Below, in pieces: positions 52,076 to 60,331 of a stretch of 64,000 bases of DNA. How positions within the stretch are numbered: position 1 is the stretch's first letter; each line of letters starts with the position of its first letter. Under the pieces are notes generated by a model. That model worked only from the letters and a program-made list of their open reading frames with translations. It did no database searches and was not told the DNA's origin. Location of the stretch: positions 1 through 64,000 of the forward strand of contig JBIKLA010000015.1 in assembly GCA_044360075.1 (NCBI GenBank). Reading direction: 5' to 3'. This stretch comes from OMII01 sp947467385. Lineage in GTDB: Bacteria > Bdellovibrionota_C > UBA2361 > OMII01. A program made the translations under genes and the position numbers.

Positions 52076-53621
52076 TTAGTCCGGAGCGCTCATTAAGCGC
52101 TCCGTACGGTTGAGGATCTCACGAGTCACAAGACGCTCTAGTCGCTGACGAAGCTCATGAGGATTTCGCTCACGAAGCATGACGAGGTCCTGCATGCTTT
52201 TCACGAACTCCCGTACGTCCCCCGCAGCCGGAAAGAAGCCGTCCTCGCCGGCCCCTCGCTCCATGCACTGCATTGCGAAGCCAGCCCCGCTGCCGATGAT
52301 GCCATGGTTAATCGAGTTGTTCAAAAGATAGTTGACGTACAGGGACTCCGGAATCACGAGGTTGAGCCCCTCATTAACCCCGCCACTGAGCGCCGTTGAG
52401 TGCTCATAAACGGCTGTCAGCGCTGGGTAGTGGTTGCCACGGAAGCACTCGCAGCTAAAGACAATCCCCGGGAATGACTGCTCAAGGTCTTGCCGTGCCG
52501 CCAGAGCCGCTTTCTGGTAGGCCACGTTCATATTGAAGGGGTCATGTGTGTCGCTTAGAAAGCGCGGAGACTGCACGATGAAGAACCGGTGCTGGCGCTG
52601 GACCCCTGCCTGGCCTAATCGGCTGGTCTCAGATCTCAAAAAATTCGCCGATGGCCTCGTACGCCTGGAGACTCCCCTTTATGGGGTCAAGCGTGTCAGC
52701 GATAACCCAACGATTCGGCACACTCGTTCTCGTTGCAAGAGATTCCAGCAATAGATTTTTTTGCCGGACAGTGAGCGACTCAAAGTTAGCCAGCTCCCTA
52801 TGCACGTTAGAAAGGCTCAGGCGCCCAACCTCTCGCTGAAATTTCTCAAAATCGATGCCAAGGCGATAGGTCTGAGTCTCTGGCGTATGAGAGAGCCCCG
52901 ACCGCTCAAAGCACGTCTCTAGCCGCCTGCGGTATGTGTCTGTATGCAGCAGCACCGTATCGACGCACCCCAGGGACTTCACCATCTGGCGCCCCCAGCT
53001 GAAGCTCAGTATCTGGTCCGGCTCGGGAACTGCCTCATGCCACCTCACTATCGTTCGGGTGCCTCGCACTCGGAGGTCTCGTGCATACCGGATCGGGAGC
53101 CCGATAATTTTGCTCCCCTCAAACGAAACGGTGCTGTCAGCAGGCAGAGCTGCAAGCGGAGCGCGAAAGCGCTCAAGGAATGCCGACTCAATCGACTCAT
53201 CGGGCTGCTTCCTTTCGATGAATTCAACAAAGGCGCCAAATAGGCTGTCCCGCCTGAAAACTTCAGCAGCATCGAGCATCTCGTCGAGAACGTCCCTCGG
53301 ATAGAAACGCGAGTATGCATCGCTGTGCATAATCTGCCACCCGCCCGAGCCGTTGAAGCGCCGCCCAAGGACCGGATCCATGCAATGGACCCCCTCGGAG
53401 ATCGGCGTCACCGCAGCCATGCCGAGCTGAAAACGTTTCTCATCGGGTGTGAGAATCGTGAAGGGCTTCGTGGCCTGGCGAGCGTCTCTTACCCAGGAAT
53501 TAATTGCGCCTGAGACTATCTCCTGCTGCGCCCCAACCTGATTAGCGAGGCTGTTCGCGAGGACAAGGCAGTGCTTTCGCGTATCACTACCCTGCTGGCA
53601 GTCTTGCGGCACAATTGTCAC
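52076..53621 (-). pseudogene. GT20 trehalose-6-phosphate-synthase-like gene split by frameshift
   Basis: Two minus-strand frames join into one GT20-like protein of about 510 residues. Frame 1 (53621-52629) has RWHEAVPEPDQILSFSWGRQ, LHTDTYRRRLETC and ADTLDPIKGS; frame 2 (52639-52076) has EGLNLVIPE and GSGAGFAMQC, the OtsA counterparts of DGMNLVAKE and SEFAG. The break is in six A on the plus strand (52638-52643): one base fewer, or a -1 ribosomal shift, would join them as EFLRSETS. The catalytic Arg of OtsA (DRLDPIKG) is Thr here, and Asp of DGMN is Glu. This suggests altered chemistry or decay. A sequencing error is also possible. Confidence 0.75.
52082..52104 (-). promoter_or_regulatory. Hairpin at the 3' end of the GT20-like gene before GH31
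   Basis: A perfect nine-pair stem CGGAGCGCT/AGCGCTCCG with a five-base loop lies inside the last codons of the GT20-like frame, 20 bases before the GH31 start. There is no T tract. It could affect translation coupling or mRNA stability between the two genes; this is inference. Confidence 0.4.
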
Positions 53622-53976
53622 CTACTCCTCGCTTCACCATAGTCTAAGCGGTATCCCCGCGTGGACAAGCAGCCGACGCTCGCCCGCTCTCTCCGCAGCC
53701 AAGGCACACATTAAGGACGGCCCATCATCCTCATGCGCAATGCTCGAGACAGTCGAACGACCTCACCATCACAACAGCGATAGGACAAAAGGCGCTGGGG
53801 ACCCGTGACGGTATCATAGCGATATACGGAGTCAAACAGATTGAATGTCTCGCCGCGGCACGAACATCTGCAATCATTCTCCTTTACTTATGGTAAGTAG
53901 GATCAAGTCACTTTTTGCAAGCACTTGAAACCTGGTAGTCGTGGAGTGATGGAGCGCTGAGGGGGCTTGAAATTAG
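53622..53976. other. Non-coding interval
   Basis: The 355 bases between the GT20-like gene start and the palindrome hold no open frame I can support and no tRNA or clear terminator. It is likely the promoter region of the minus-strand GT20-GH31-Lrp operon. Confidence 0.5.
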
Positions 53977-54117
53977 GGAACACCTACTTGTGAGTAAAGC
54001 GCTACCCTATTCAGGGCTTCATACGACTTCTGCGCACAAAAGTGTAAGTCGCTGCATGCGCAGAAGTAGTGCGGGGCCAAGAATAAGGGTAGCGCTTTAC
54101 TCACCAGTAGGTGTTCC
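53977..54117. repeat. 141-bp near-perfect palindrome, copy C of the dispersed repeat (MITE-like)
   Basis: The outer arms 53977-54008 and 54086-54117 are inverted repeats matching at about 31 of 32 positions. Inside, GACTTCTGCGCA and TGCGCAGAAGTA form a second inner stem. Each half matches the terminus of repeat copies A and B, so this is two repeat ends head to head with the interior lost. Its right end directly joins the broken GroES-like gene. No target duplication is visible and no transposase is near. Confidence 0.82.
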
Positions 54118-54119
54118 TT

Positions 54120-54329
54120 GCTCTCCTGCATCGCCTCCTTTGCTCCTTCCGGAAGGTAGAGGCCGCTATCGGTAACGTTAGCATCTCGCTGACTGCAGAC
54201 CACTACTCGCAGCCCGAGGGGGTGGAGGCGGCGGATCTGGCGCTTCTCTGAATGGTAGCTAAAATCAAACGACGTGTCGGCCGGACCTGCTCGATTGTCA
54301 GCGGTTGCGTCCTTGGTTTTTGGCGGCAT
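54120..54329 (-). pseudogene. GroES-like gene, 3' truncated by palindromic repeat
   Basis: The first 70 codons of a Cpn10-like gene from ATG 54329, with GGAGA upstream: MPPKTKDATADNRAGP then RRLHPLGLRV and LYLPEGAKEAMQES. At 54120 the frame enters the palindrome and reads on into a nonsense tail to a stop at 53973. DNA of 54123-54280 is nearly identical to 47821-47978, so the duplication is recent. This copy keeps the native start; the other copy keeps the native end. Confidence 0.8.
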
Positions 54330-54593
54330 GGCGAGGTCTCCGTTGGGCTCTCCGACCGTCTAATCCGTAGTTCTACCTTAATGAACAAGCAACGGCTGGA
54401 GGGAAGCCACAGGGTTTCGGGACGGCGCTGAACAACATGCGTGAGAGATGCTGTGCATCTTGGCGGCGCGTGTTATATGCCTCAGCATAGTTTGCGTGTA
54501 AATCTTAATAGTTGGACCCTTTTCGATGTTTTGGGAGTCTAAAGATGGCACGAGCATTGTGAAAAGCTTTTAGGTTCGATTCAAGGAGCGGAA

Positions 54594-55883
54594 ATGTCCG
54601 AGGTAGCTGAGCTTAAACTCGAGGGGCAGACGGTAGAGCTGCCGGTGGTTGTTGGCACGGAGAACGAGAAGGGGATCGACATCTCGAACCTGCGAGCAAA
54701 GACCGGGTACATCACGCTCGACAACGGCTACATGAACACCGGTGCATGCACGAGCGCCATCACGTTCATTGACGGCGAGAAGGGCATTCTTCGCTATCGC
54801 GGGATTCCGATCGAGGTCCTTGCGGAGCGATCCTCCTTTCTTGAGACCGCGTATCTCCTGATCGATGGCAAGCTCCCGACACAGCCAGAGCTCGACAACT
54901 TCACGAATCGTGTTCGCCGCCACACGATGATTCATGAGGACATTAAGCGCTTCTACGACGGATTCCCGCGTGACGCGCACCCGATGGCGATCCTCGCCTC
55001 CGTGGTCTCCTCGCTTTCAACGTTCTATCAGCACGAGAATAATCGCACCGAAGCCGAGCTGTTCTCGCTCAACACGGTGAGGCTCCTTGCGAAGCTTCCG
55101 ACGATTGCTGCGTGTGCCTACAAGAAGTCGATTGGCCAGCCCCTCATGTACCCGCAAAATCACATGAGTTACTGCGAGAACTTTCTGCACATGATGTTCT
55201 CCACGCCGGCTGAGCACTACGAGGTCGATCCGGTGATGATTGAGACCCTCAACCTTCTGCTTATCCTGCATGCGGACCACGAGCAGAACTGCTCAACGTC
55301 GACGGTGCGCATGGTGAGCAGCAGCAAGGCAAGCCTCTTCGCAGCCATCACGGCGGGCATCTGCGCGCTGTGGGGCCCACGCCACGGAGGCGCCAATGAG
55401 GAGGTTATCGACATGCTCACCCAGATGCGTAACGAGGGTGGCAGCGTGAGCAAGTACGTGGAGATGGCCAAGGACAAGAACACGAAATTCAAGCTTATGG
55501 GCTTCGGGCACCGCGTGTACAAAAACTTTGACCCGCGCGCGAAGATCCTCAAGGCGGCTTGCGACAAGTTGCTCGCCAAGATGAACATCTCGGATCCGCT
55601 GCTCGACCTCGCCAAGGAGCTTGAGGAGGCCGCGCTCAAGGACCCGTACTTCATCGAGCGCAAGCTCTATCCGAACGTCGACTTCTATAGCGGCATCATC
55701 TACAAGGCGATGGGCATTCCAACTGTCGCATTTACCGTGATGTTCGCGCTGGGCCGCCTACCAGGCTGGATCGCGCATGCCAAGGAGTACCTTAACGAGC
55801 CGGGCAACAAGATTAACCGCCCACGGCAGATCTATATCGGGCCGGCGCTTGCGGAGTACGTGCCGGTCGACAAGCGCAAGTAG
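54594..55883 (+). CDS. gltA: Citrate synthase
   Basis: A 429-residue hexameric-type citrate synthase. It has the N-terminal beta domain (LKLEGQTVELPVVVGTENEK), GILRYRGIPIE, the catalytic His segments LHADHEQNCSTSTVRMV and MGFGHRVYKNFDPRAKIL, and Asp in YPNVDFYSGI. It condenses acetyl-CoA with oxaloacetate. The length and N-terminal domain match the NADH-sensitive Gram-negative type. CAAGGAG lies 6 bases before the ATG. The 264-base gap upstream, after the truncated GroES-like gene, has no gene I can support. Confidence 0.97.
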   Translation: MSEVAELKLEGQTVELPVVVGTENEKGIDISNLRAKTGYITLDNGYMNTGACTSAITFIDGEKGILRYRGIPIEVLAERSSFLETAYLLIDGKLPTQPELDNFTNRVRRHTMIHEDIKRFYDGFPRDAHPMAILASVVSSLSTFYQHENNRTEAELFSLNTVRLLAKLPTIAACAYKKSIGQPLMYPQNHMSYCENFLHMMFSTPAEHYEVDPVMIETLNLLLILHADHEQNCSTSTVRMVSSSKASLFAAITAGICALWGPRHGGANEEVIDMLTQMRNEGGSVSKYVEMAKDKNTKFKLMGFGHRVYKNFDPRAKILKAACDKLLAKMNISDPLLDLAKELEEAALKDPYFIERKLYPNVDFYSGIIYKAMGIPTVAFTVMFALGRLPGWIAHAKEYLNEPGNKINRPRQIYIGPALAEYVPVDKRK

Positions 55884-56007
55884 CAGAGAGGCTCCGATCT
55901 CAATTGCCGGCGAGCTGGGGCGTGCGGTAGCATTCGGGGGTCCCTGAGCGGAGGCGGCTGTTGCGCGCCCAGCCGGGTGACGTGTGAAGCATCGCGCCAG
56001 GAGCCCC

Positions 56008-57462
56008 ATGCAAGGAAAAACGTCCCTGATCTGTTTGCGCATCGTATCCCTTCTATGCGCCGCCCTGCCTATCGCTTTTGCTGCGACGGGATGCAACAGC
56101 GGCGGATCCTCCGAAACTTTTGAGAACCCGTCGGAGGTGAACGGGGGCAACAACCTCAGCATGGACCTCGTCATCTCCGAACAGAAAAATAAGGTCGGGG
56201 AGCTCGAATTTACCTCGATGGTGTTCAACGGTGATTACGCGGCACCGGTGATTCGCATAAACGCCGGCGGGCAGATGAATATCCGCTTCCAAAATCTGGC
56301 ACCGCAGCAGCCCTCGAACGTGCACACGCACGGGATGAACGTGTCTCCACAGGGCAACTCGGACAACGTATTCGTGCAGGTTGAGCCGGAGAACTGCTTC
56401 AGCTACCAGATTAACGTTCCGGAGACCCAGGACTACGGACTTAACTGGTATCACTCGCACATGATGGGCCTTGCGGAGACGCAGGTGTTCAACGGCCTGT
56501 CGGGAGGCCTTATCGTCAACGGGATTGAGAAGGCGCTTCCGTTCCTGGCTGGACTTAGGGAGCGAATTCTTATCCTAAAGGACGTGCAGGTCGATTCTGA
56601 CGGCACCGTTACGACACCGGACTATTCGAAGCCGACGCTCCGGACTATTAACGGCATTGTCCAGCCAACTATCTCAATCGGCTCGGGCGAGACGCAATTC
56701 TTTAGGGTAGGCAACCTGGGTGCGAACCTCTTCTACCGTTTCGCCATCGATGGACACGAGCTCGTGGAGCTCGTTCGGGACGGCAATACCCGCACGCGGC
56801 CAATACGGCAGGGGTCGATCCTCCTGCCGCCAGGCGCGCGCAGCGAGTTCCTCGTCACAGGAGGATCGGCGGGCTCGTACACCATCAGGACGCTCGCGGT
56901 TAACACGGGCCCAGATGGCGACCCAACGCCGGAGGAAATCCTCGGCACGCTTGAGGTCTCGGGAGGGGGAACGCCTGTTCAGGTGCCTGATACCCTCGTT
57001 GCGCATGAGGACCTGAGGAGCCTCGCCCTTACGGGAACTCGCCGCATCGTGTTTAGCGAGAACAACGACAAGGGGCTCTTCTATATCAACAACCAGCTGT
57101 ATAGCCCAAGCCGCGATGACGTCACCGTGGCGCTTGGATCGGTGGAGCAGTGGAACCTCGTCAATAACTCGCAGGAGATACATACCTTTCACATTCACCA
57201 GACGGACTTTCAGGTCATCTCTGAAAACGGCGTGCCTAAGGACTTCATCGGGTACCAGGACACTGTTGATGTGGATCCCGGCGAGGCCGTCTCGATCATC
57301 ATCCCCTTCAACAAGCCGAACCAGGTGGGCCGATTTGTGTTCCATTGCCACATCCTTGAGCACGAGGATGGGGGCATGATGCAGAATATCGTCGTGTTTG
57401 ACCCAGCCAATCCTGGTGCAGTTGATGACAACCGCATGGTACAGGGCAAGCCGTGCAGCTAA
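56008..57462 (+). CDS. Multicopper oxidase lipoprotein (CotA/bilirubin-oxidase type)
   Basis: A 484-residue three-domain cupredoxin oxidase from ATG 56008 (AGGAG 4 bases upstream). The signal ends in a lipobox FAATGC. All four copper motifs are visible: NVHTHGMNV, NWYHSHMMG, HTFHIHQTDF and VFHCHILEHEDGGMM. It oxidises phenolic compounds or metals (Cu(I), Mn, Fe) with O2 in the periplasm. No Met-rich copper insert like that of CueO is visible. Its 3' end overlaps the Sco gene by 10 bases, pointing to copper handling. Confidence 0.92.
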   Translation: MQGKTSLICLRIVSLLCAALPIAFAATGCNSGGSSETFENPSEVNGGNNLSMDLVISEQKNKVGELEFTSMVFNGDYAAPVIRINAGGQMNIRFQNLAPQQPSNVHTHGMNVSPQGNSDNVFVQVEPENCFSYQINVPETQDYGLNWYHSHMMGLAETQVFNGLSGGLIVNGIEKALPFLAGLRERILILKDVQVDSDGTVTTPDYSKPTLRTINGIVQPTISIGSGETQFFRVGNLGANLFYRFAIDGHELVELVRDGNTRTRPIRQGSILLPPGARSEFLVTGGSAGSYTIRTLAVNTGPDGDPTPEEILGTLEVSGGGTPVQVPDTLVAHEDLRSLALTGTRRIVFSENNDKGLFYINNQLYSPSRDDVTVALGSVEQWNLVNNSQEIHTFHIHQTDFQVISENGVPKDFIGYQDTVDVDPGEAVSIIIPFNKPNQVGRFVFHCHILEHEDGGMMQNIVVFDPANPGAVDDNRMVQGKPCS

Positions 57463-58070
57463 GGCGCTGCGCCGTTGCGTTGGTGCTGGCCTTTGGCCTC
57501 CTCCTTGAAGCCCCTGCTGCTCGGGCCGATGTTGTGCAGCCCGGCATGGGTGTGTTCATCCAGCCTAACGCCCAGGTCGATCTGGGCCTGGAGTTTGTTG
57601 ATGCGGGTGGGATACGGGGAACGCTCAAGGATTTTGTGCCGAAGAATCGCCCCTTTATCCTCGTTCCGATCTTCTACAAATGCCCGCGGTTGTGCGGGCT
57701 TACCTTCAGCGGGCTTATTGAGCTCGTCGACAACCTGCCGCTTATTTTGGGAACCGACTACGGTATCGTTGCATTTAGCTTTAATCCAGCTGAGGGGCCG
57801 AACGAGGCAGCAGAGAAGCGAGATTCGGTGCTCAAGCGGCTCAAGGCTCAGCCGGTGCCGCTAAACGGCTGGCGCTTTTTGACGGGTGATGGCAAGGCTA
57901 TCGCGGCCCTCAACAGCCAGCTCGGCTTCCGGGTCCGGATGGCTGACCAGGAGTTCGAGCATAGCTCGGCGATCTTTGTCGCGGGGCCCAACGGTACCGT
58001 TGCGCGCCACTTCACCGGGGTGGAGTTTGACCCACGAAAAGTGGCGGCCGCGATCAAGGATGCCCGCTGA
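57453..58070 (+). CDS. SCO1/SenC/PrrC family copper chaperone
   Basis: A 205-residue secreted thioredoxin-fold protein starting at GTG. The signal peptide (about 1-25) is followed by the copper-binding FYKCPRLCGLTFSG (CxxxC) and the distant His in DQEFEHSSAIFV. Sco proteins load the Cu-A site of cytochrome oxidase or act as thiol reductants. No cytochrome oxidase gene lies in the window, so its partner here may be the overlapping multicopper oxidase. Convergent, 8 bases from the DUF3313 gene. Confidence 0.9.
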   Translation: MQLRRCAVALVLAFGLLLEAPAARADVVQPGMGVFIQPNAQVDLGLEFVDAGGIRGTLKDFVPKNRPFILVPIFYKCPRLCGLTFSGLIELVDNLPLILGTDYGIVAFSFNPAEGPNEAAEKRDSVLKRLKAQPVPLNGWRFLTGDGKAIAALNSQLGFRVRMADQEFEHSSAIFVAGPNGTVARHFTGVEFDPRKVAAAIKDAR

Positions 58071-58078
58071 GGCTCAAC

Positions 58079-58855
58079 CTACCAGGGCAGAATGGCGAAG
58101 AGGCCCCTGTTGCTCACCTCTGTATCGAAGGTGTCGCGGTTAAGGGCGTCAGCGATTATCTGGGCCCAGGTCTGGCAGATCTCGCGATTGGGGCTAGTGG
58201 TCATGACCTTACTGAGATCCAGGAGGCGAGTCGGCGGGAACTTTCTGTCGCCTACGGTCGCCACAAGCTCGCCAGTCTTTCCGTCATACACTCGGGAAGC
58301 GAAGGCCTGGTGCGGGTTCGATATGGCCGAGAAGAGAATAGACGCGCCCGGTATCGGCACAAGGAGCGCTCCTGTATTCGTCACTGGATTCGAGAACTGA
58401 AGCTCAGTAAACACCGTGTCAAACACAAGCGTGTGTGGGCCGGCCTTGTCAACCACCGCCACGGTGGCCTTGGGATAGTTGGTTGCCTTGTCAACAAGCT
58501 GCTGCTGAAAGTACTTTGCAAGCAGGTCAGCTTCCTTGTTGAAATCCTCCTCAGTGAGGATGTAAGTGCCTATGCTCGCCTTGTATTCGCCCTTGGGCAG
58601 CTTGCTAGTGGTCACCGAGCGGAAGTACACCTTTGTGTAGTAGTCGTTCGGAAGCCCGGGCTTAATCCACGCGTGGTCGAACGGAAGTGTCTTGTCCTTG
58701 ACCGTCGTATCTCGGTCCTCCAGGAACGTGTTTGAGAGAGGCTTGGCGCGGTCGTTGATGCCGCAGCCGCTTATGGCGCCCACAAGAGCCAACGCTGCTG
58801 CGAGTCTGCCGAGGCAGTTGTTGAGCGATTGTCGTGCCTGGAAGAACGTCTGCAT
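58079..58855 (-). CDS. DUF3313-type lipoprotein
   Basis: A 258-residue lipoprotein with lipobox VGAISGC. The mature part has the DUF3313 layout: an N-terminal segment with KTLPFDHAWIKPGLPNDYYT, a helix with ADLLAKYFQQQLVDKATNYP, and VTNTGALLVPIPGASILFSA followed by a conserved segment on the exported beta domain. Function unknown for the family; located at the outer membrane. It converges with the Sco gene. Confidence 0.78.
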   Translation of the reverse strand: MQTFFQARQSLNNCLGRLAAALALVGAISGCGINDRAKPLSNTFLEDRDTTVKDKTLPFDHAWIKPGLPNDYYTKVYFRSVTTSKLPKGEYKASIGTYILTEEDFNKEADLLAKYFQQQLVDKATNYPKATVAVVDKAGPHTLVFDTVFTELQFSNPVTNTGALLVPIPGASILFSAISNPHQAFASRVYDGKTGELVATVGDRKFPPTRLLDLSKVMTTSPNREICQTWAQIIADALNRDTFDTEVSNRGLFAILPW

Positions 58856-59035
58856 GCTGTCCTCTCTGTTTCGGTCCTAACGCTCCGCATCGTCACACCA
58901 TACGGGGAACCTTTCAAGTAAGCTTTCAGTGTTTTCATGCCCAGTGCTGTTGCACATACCGTCAGTTGTGGGCATCGCGTTTTACGGGGCACTCATGGGC
59001 CCGCCAGGACGGGGCACGGGCAGGCTACTTTTCGG

Positions 59036-60331
59036 TTAGCCGCCGAAGAGCTCTGAGATCGCCGGCTGCATGATCCGATCATATGGGGCGAGCTGCCCGT
59101 CTTGCGGGGAGCTCATGAGCTGCTCAACCTCTGAAAGCAGGGCCTTGCGGGCATCCCGATACAGGCCATCCCAGCGCCTCATGGGACCCTCAAGCAGGCC
59201 AGCAGAGAGCCTCAGGACGCCAGAAAGGTTGTCGGCAATGCGCTCGGGTGATTGCCTCTCTCGCACATAGGCACGGGCAGCGGCTGTTGCTTTCGTGATG
59301 TCGATTCTGTGTGCGCTCTCAAAGATCTGTTGGAGCTGAACGCTCTCGGAGATCCCCGGCGTCACCTTGCACACCACGTCGTCGGGGAGGTCTTCACCTT
59401 GAGCCATCGACGAGACGATGGTGAGGCGCCCCGCCGCGAGCGAGTGCTGCAGGTGGGGTGCAAGATGGCCGAAGGAGCTTGTACGAAGGTGCAGCGCAAC
59501 GTGGGACTGGGCCAGGGCCTCGCTCCACTGCTCAATTGAGCGGCCAGCCACGAGGGTAACTTTGCTGCCCACGTCGAATTCTCGGAGCAGTACCTCCGCC
59601 TGGGCCCTTTCGGTGGGGTCGATAAGCCACGTGAGGGCCCACGGAGCTGAAAGGCCCTTGAGCGCTGCCAAAAACTTATGGGCCCGCCCCTCGTGTCCCG
59701 TTCCGGCGAGCGCCGCCACTCGAAGCGTGTCACTTGGGGGCAGCGCAGCAGGAGCGGCGGTTGCAATTGGAATGTTGAGGCATTCGGCGCGGTGTGCCCC
59801 AAGCTCGGGCTCTATCCGGTCGCTAATCATGGTCTTGCACTCAGCGAGCGCCCAGCGGGAGCTAAAGAGCGCCACTGGCGAAAGCGACACCTCCCTATAG
59901 GCGCGCGGCCAGAGCTGGTGGGGGGCGACAGAGCGATCAGCGAATGGGATGGACGGGTCAAAAAACTGGGCGATCGAGCGCTCCCAAGGGCTCGTGTGAG
60001 TAGCCTCGGGGCCGAGATCCTGAAAGAAGAGGTCGTGAAACCAAGTGACACCCGGCATCATGCCGACCGAGGAGCGCACGAAGCGCGAGCGCTTGCCGTC
60101 CTCAAGCTGGTAAAAGAAAACGTCAAAGGGCTCTGTTCGATGGCGCTCATACGCCTTGAGGTAGTGAAAGTGAGGTGCGCCGAAAATCTCCGTCTGGAAC
60201 GAGTCCGAGAATAGCTCGATCGAATGCTCGCGGGAGAGCAGCGGAACGAGAATGCGTGAGCAGTACGCAGCGAGGGATTCGCTTCCTGAGAGGTCGCTCA
60301 CGAATGCGATTCGTAGCCGTTTGCCCGCCAT
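59036..60331 (-). CDS. GT-B-type glycosyltransferase (surface polysaccharide)
   Basis: A 431-residue protein from ATG 60331. The N-terminal Rossmann half opens with RLRIAFVSDLSGSESLAAYC, and the C-terminal half has SHVALHLRTSSFGHLAPHLQ and ITKATAAARAYVRERQSP, in line with GT4-like enzymes, but the usual E-x7-E motif is weak. It overlaps the preceding GT4 gene by one base (TAATG). Probably adds a sugar in an O-antigen or capsule pathway; donor and acceptor unknown. Confidence 0.72.
   Translation of the reverse strand: MAGKRLRIAFVSDLSGSESLAAYCSRILVPLLSREHSIELFSDSFQTEIFGAPHFHYLKAYERHRTEPFDVFFYQLEDGKRSRFVRSSVGMMPGVTWFHDLFFQDLGPEATHTSPWERSIAQFFDPSIPFADRSVAPHQLWPRAYREVSLSPVALFSSRWALAECKTMISDRIEPELGAHRAECLNIPIATAAPAALPPSDTLRVAALAGTGHEGRAHKFLAALKGLSAPWALTWLIDPTERAQAEVLLREFDVGSKVTLVAGRSIEQWSEALAQSHVALHLRTSSFGHLAPHLQHSLAAGRLTIVSSMAQGEDLPDDVVCKVTPGISESVQLQQIFESAHRIDITKATAAARAYVRERQSPERIADNLSGVLRLSAGLLEGPMRRWDGLYRDARKALLSEVEQLMSSPQDGQLAPYDRIMQPAISELFGG

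Noticed and set aside
53977..54117. Integron attC site or gene cassette boundary
   Set aside because: The palindrome has long near-perfect arms, but the ends lack the RYYYAAC and GTTRRRY core sites and no integrase or cassette array is present.
53973..54120. C-terminal tail of the second GroES-like frame as a novel domain
   Set aside because: This part is translated palindromic repeat, not native coding sequence.
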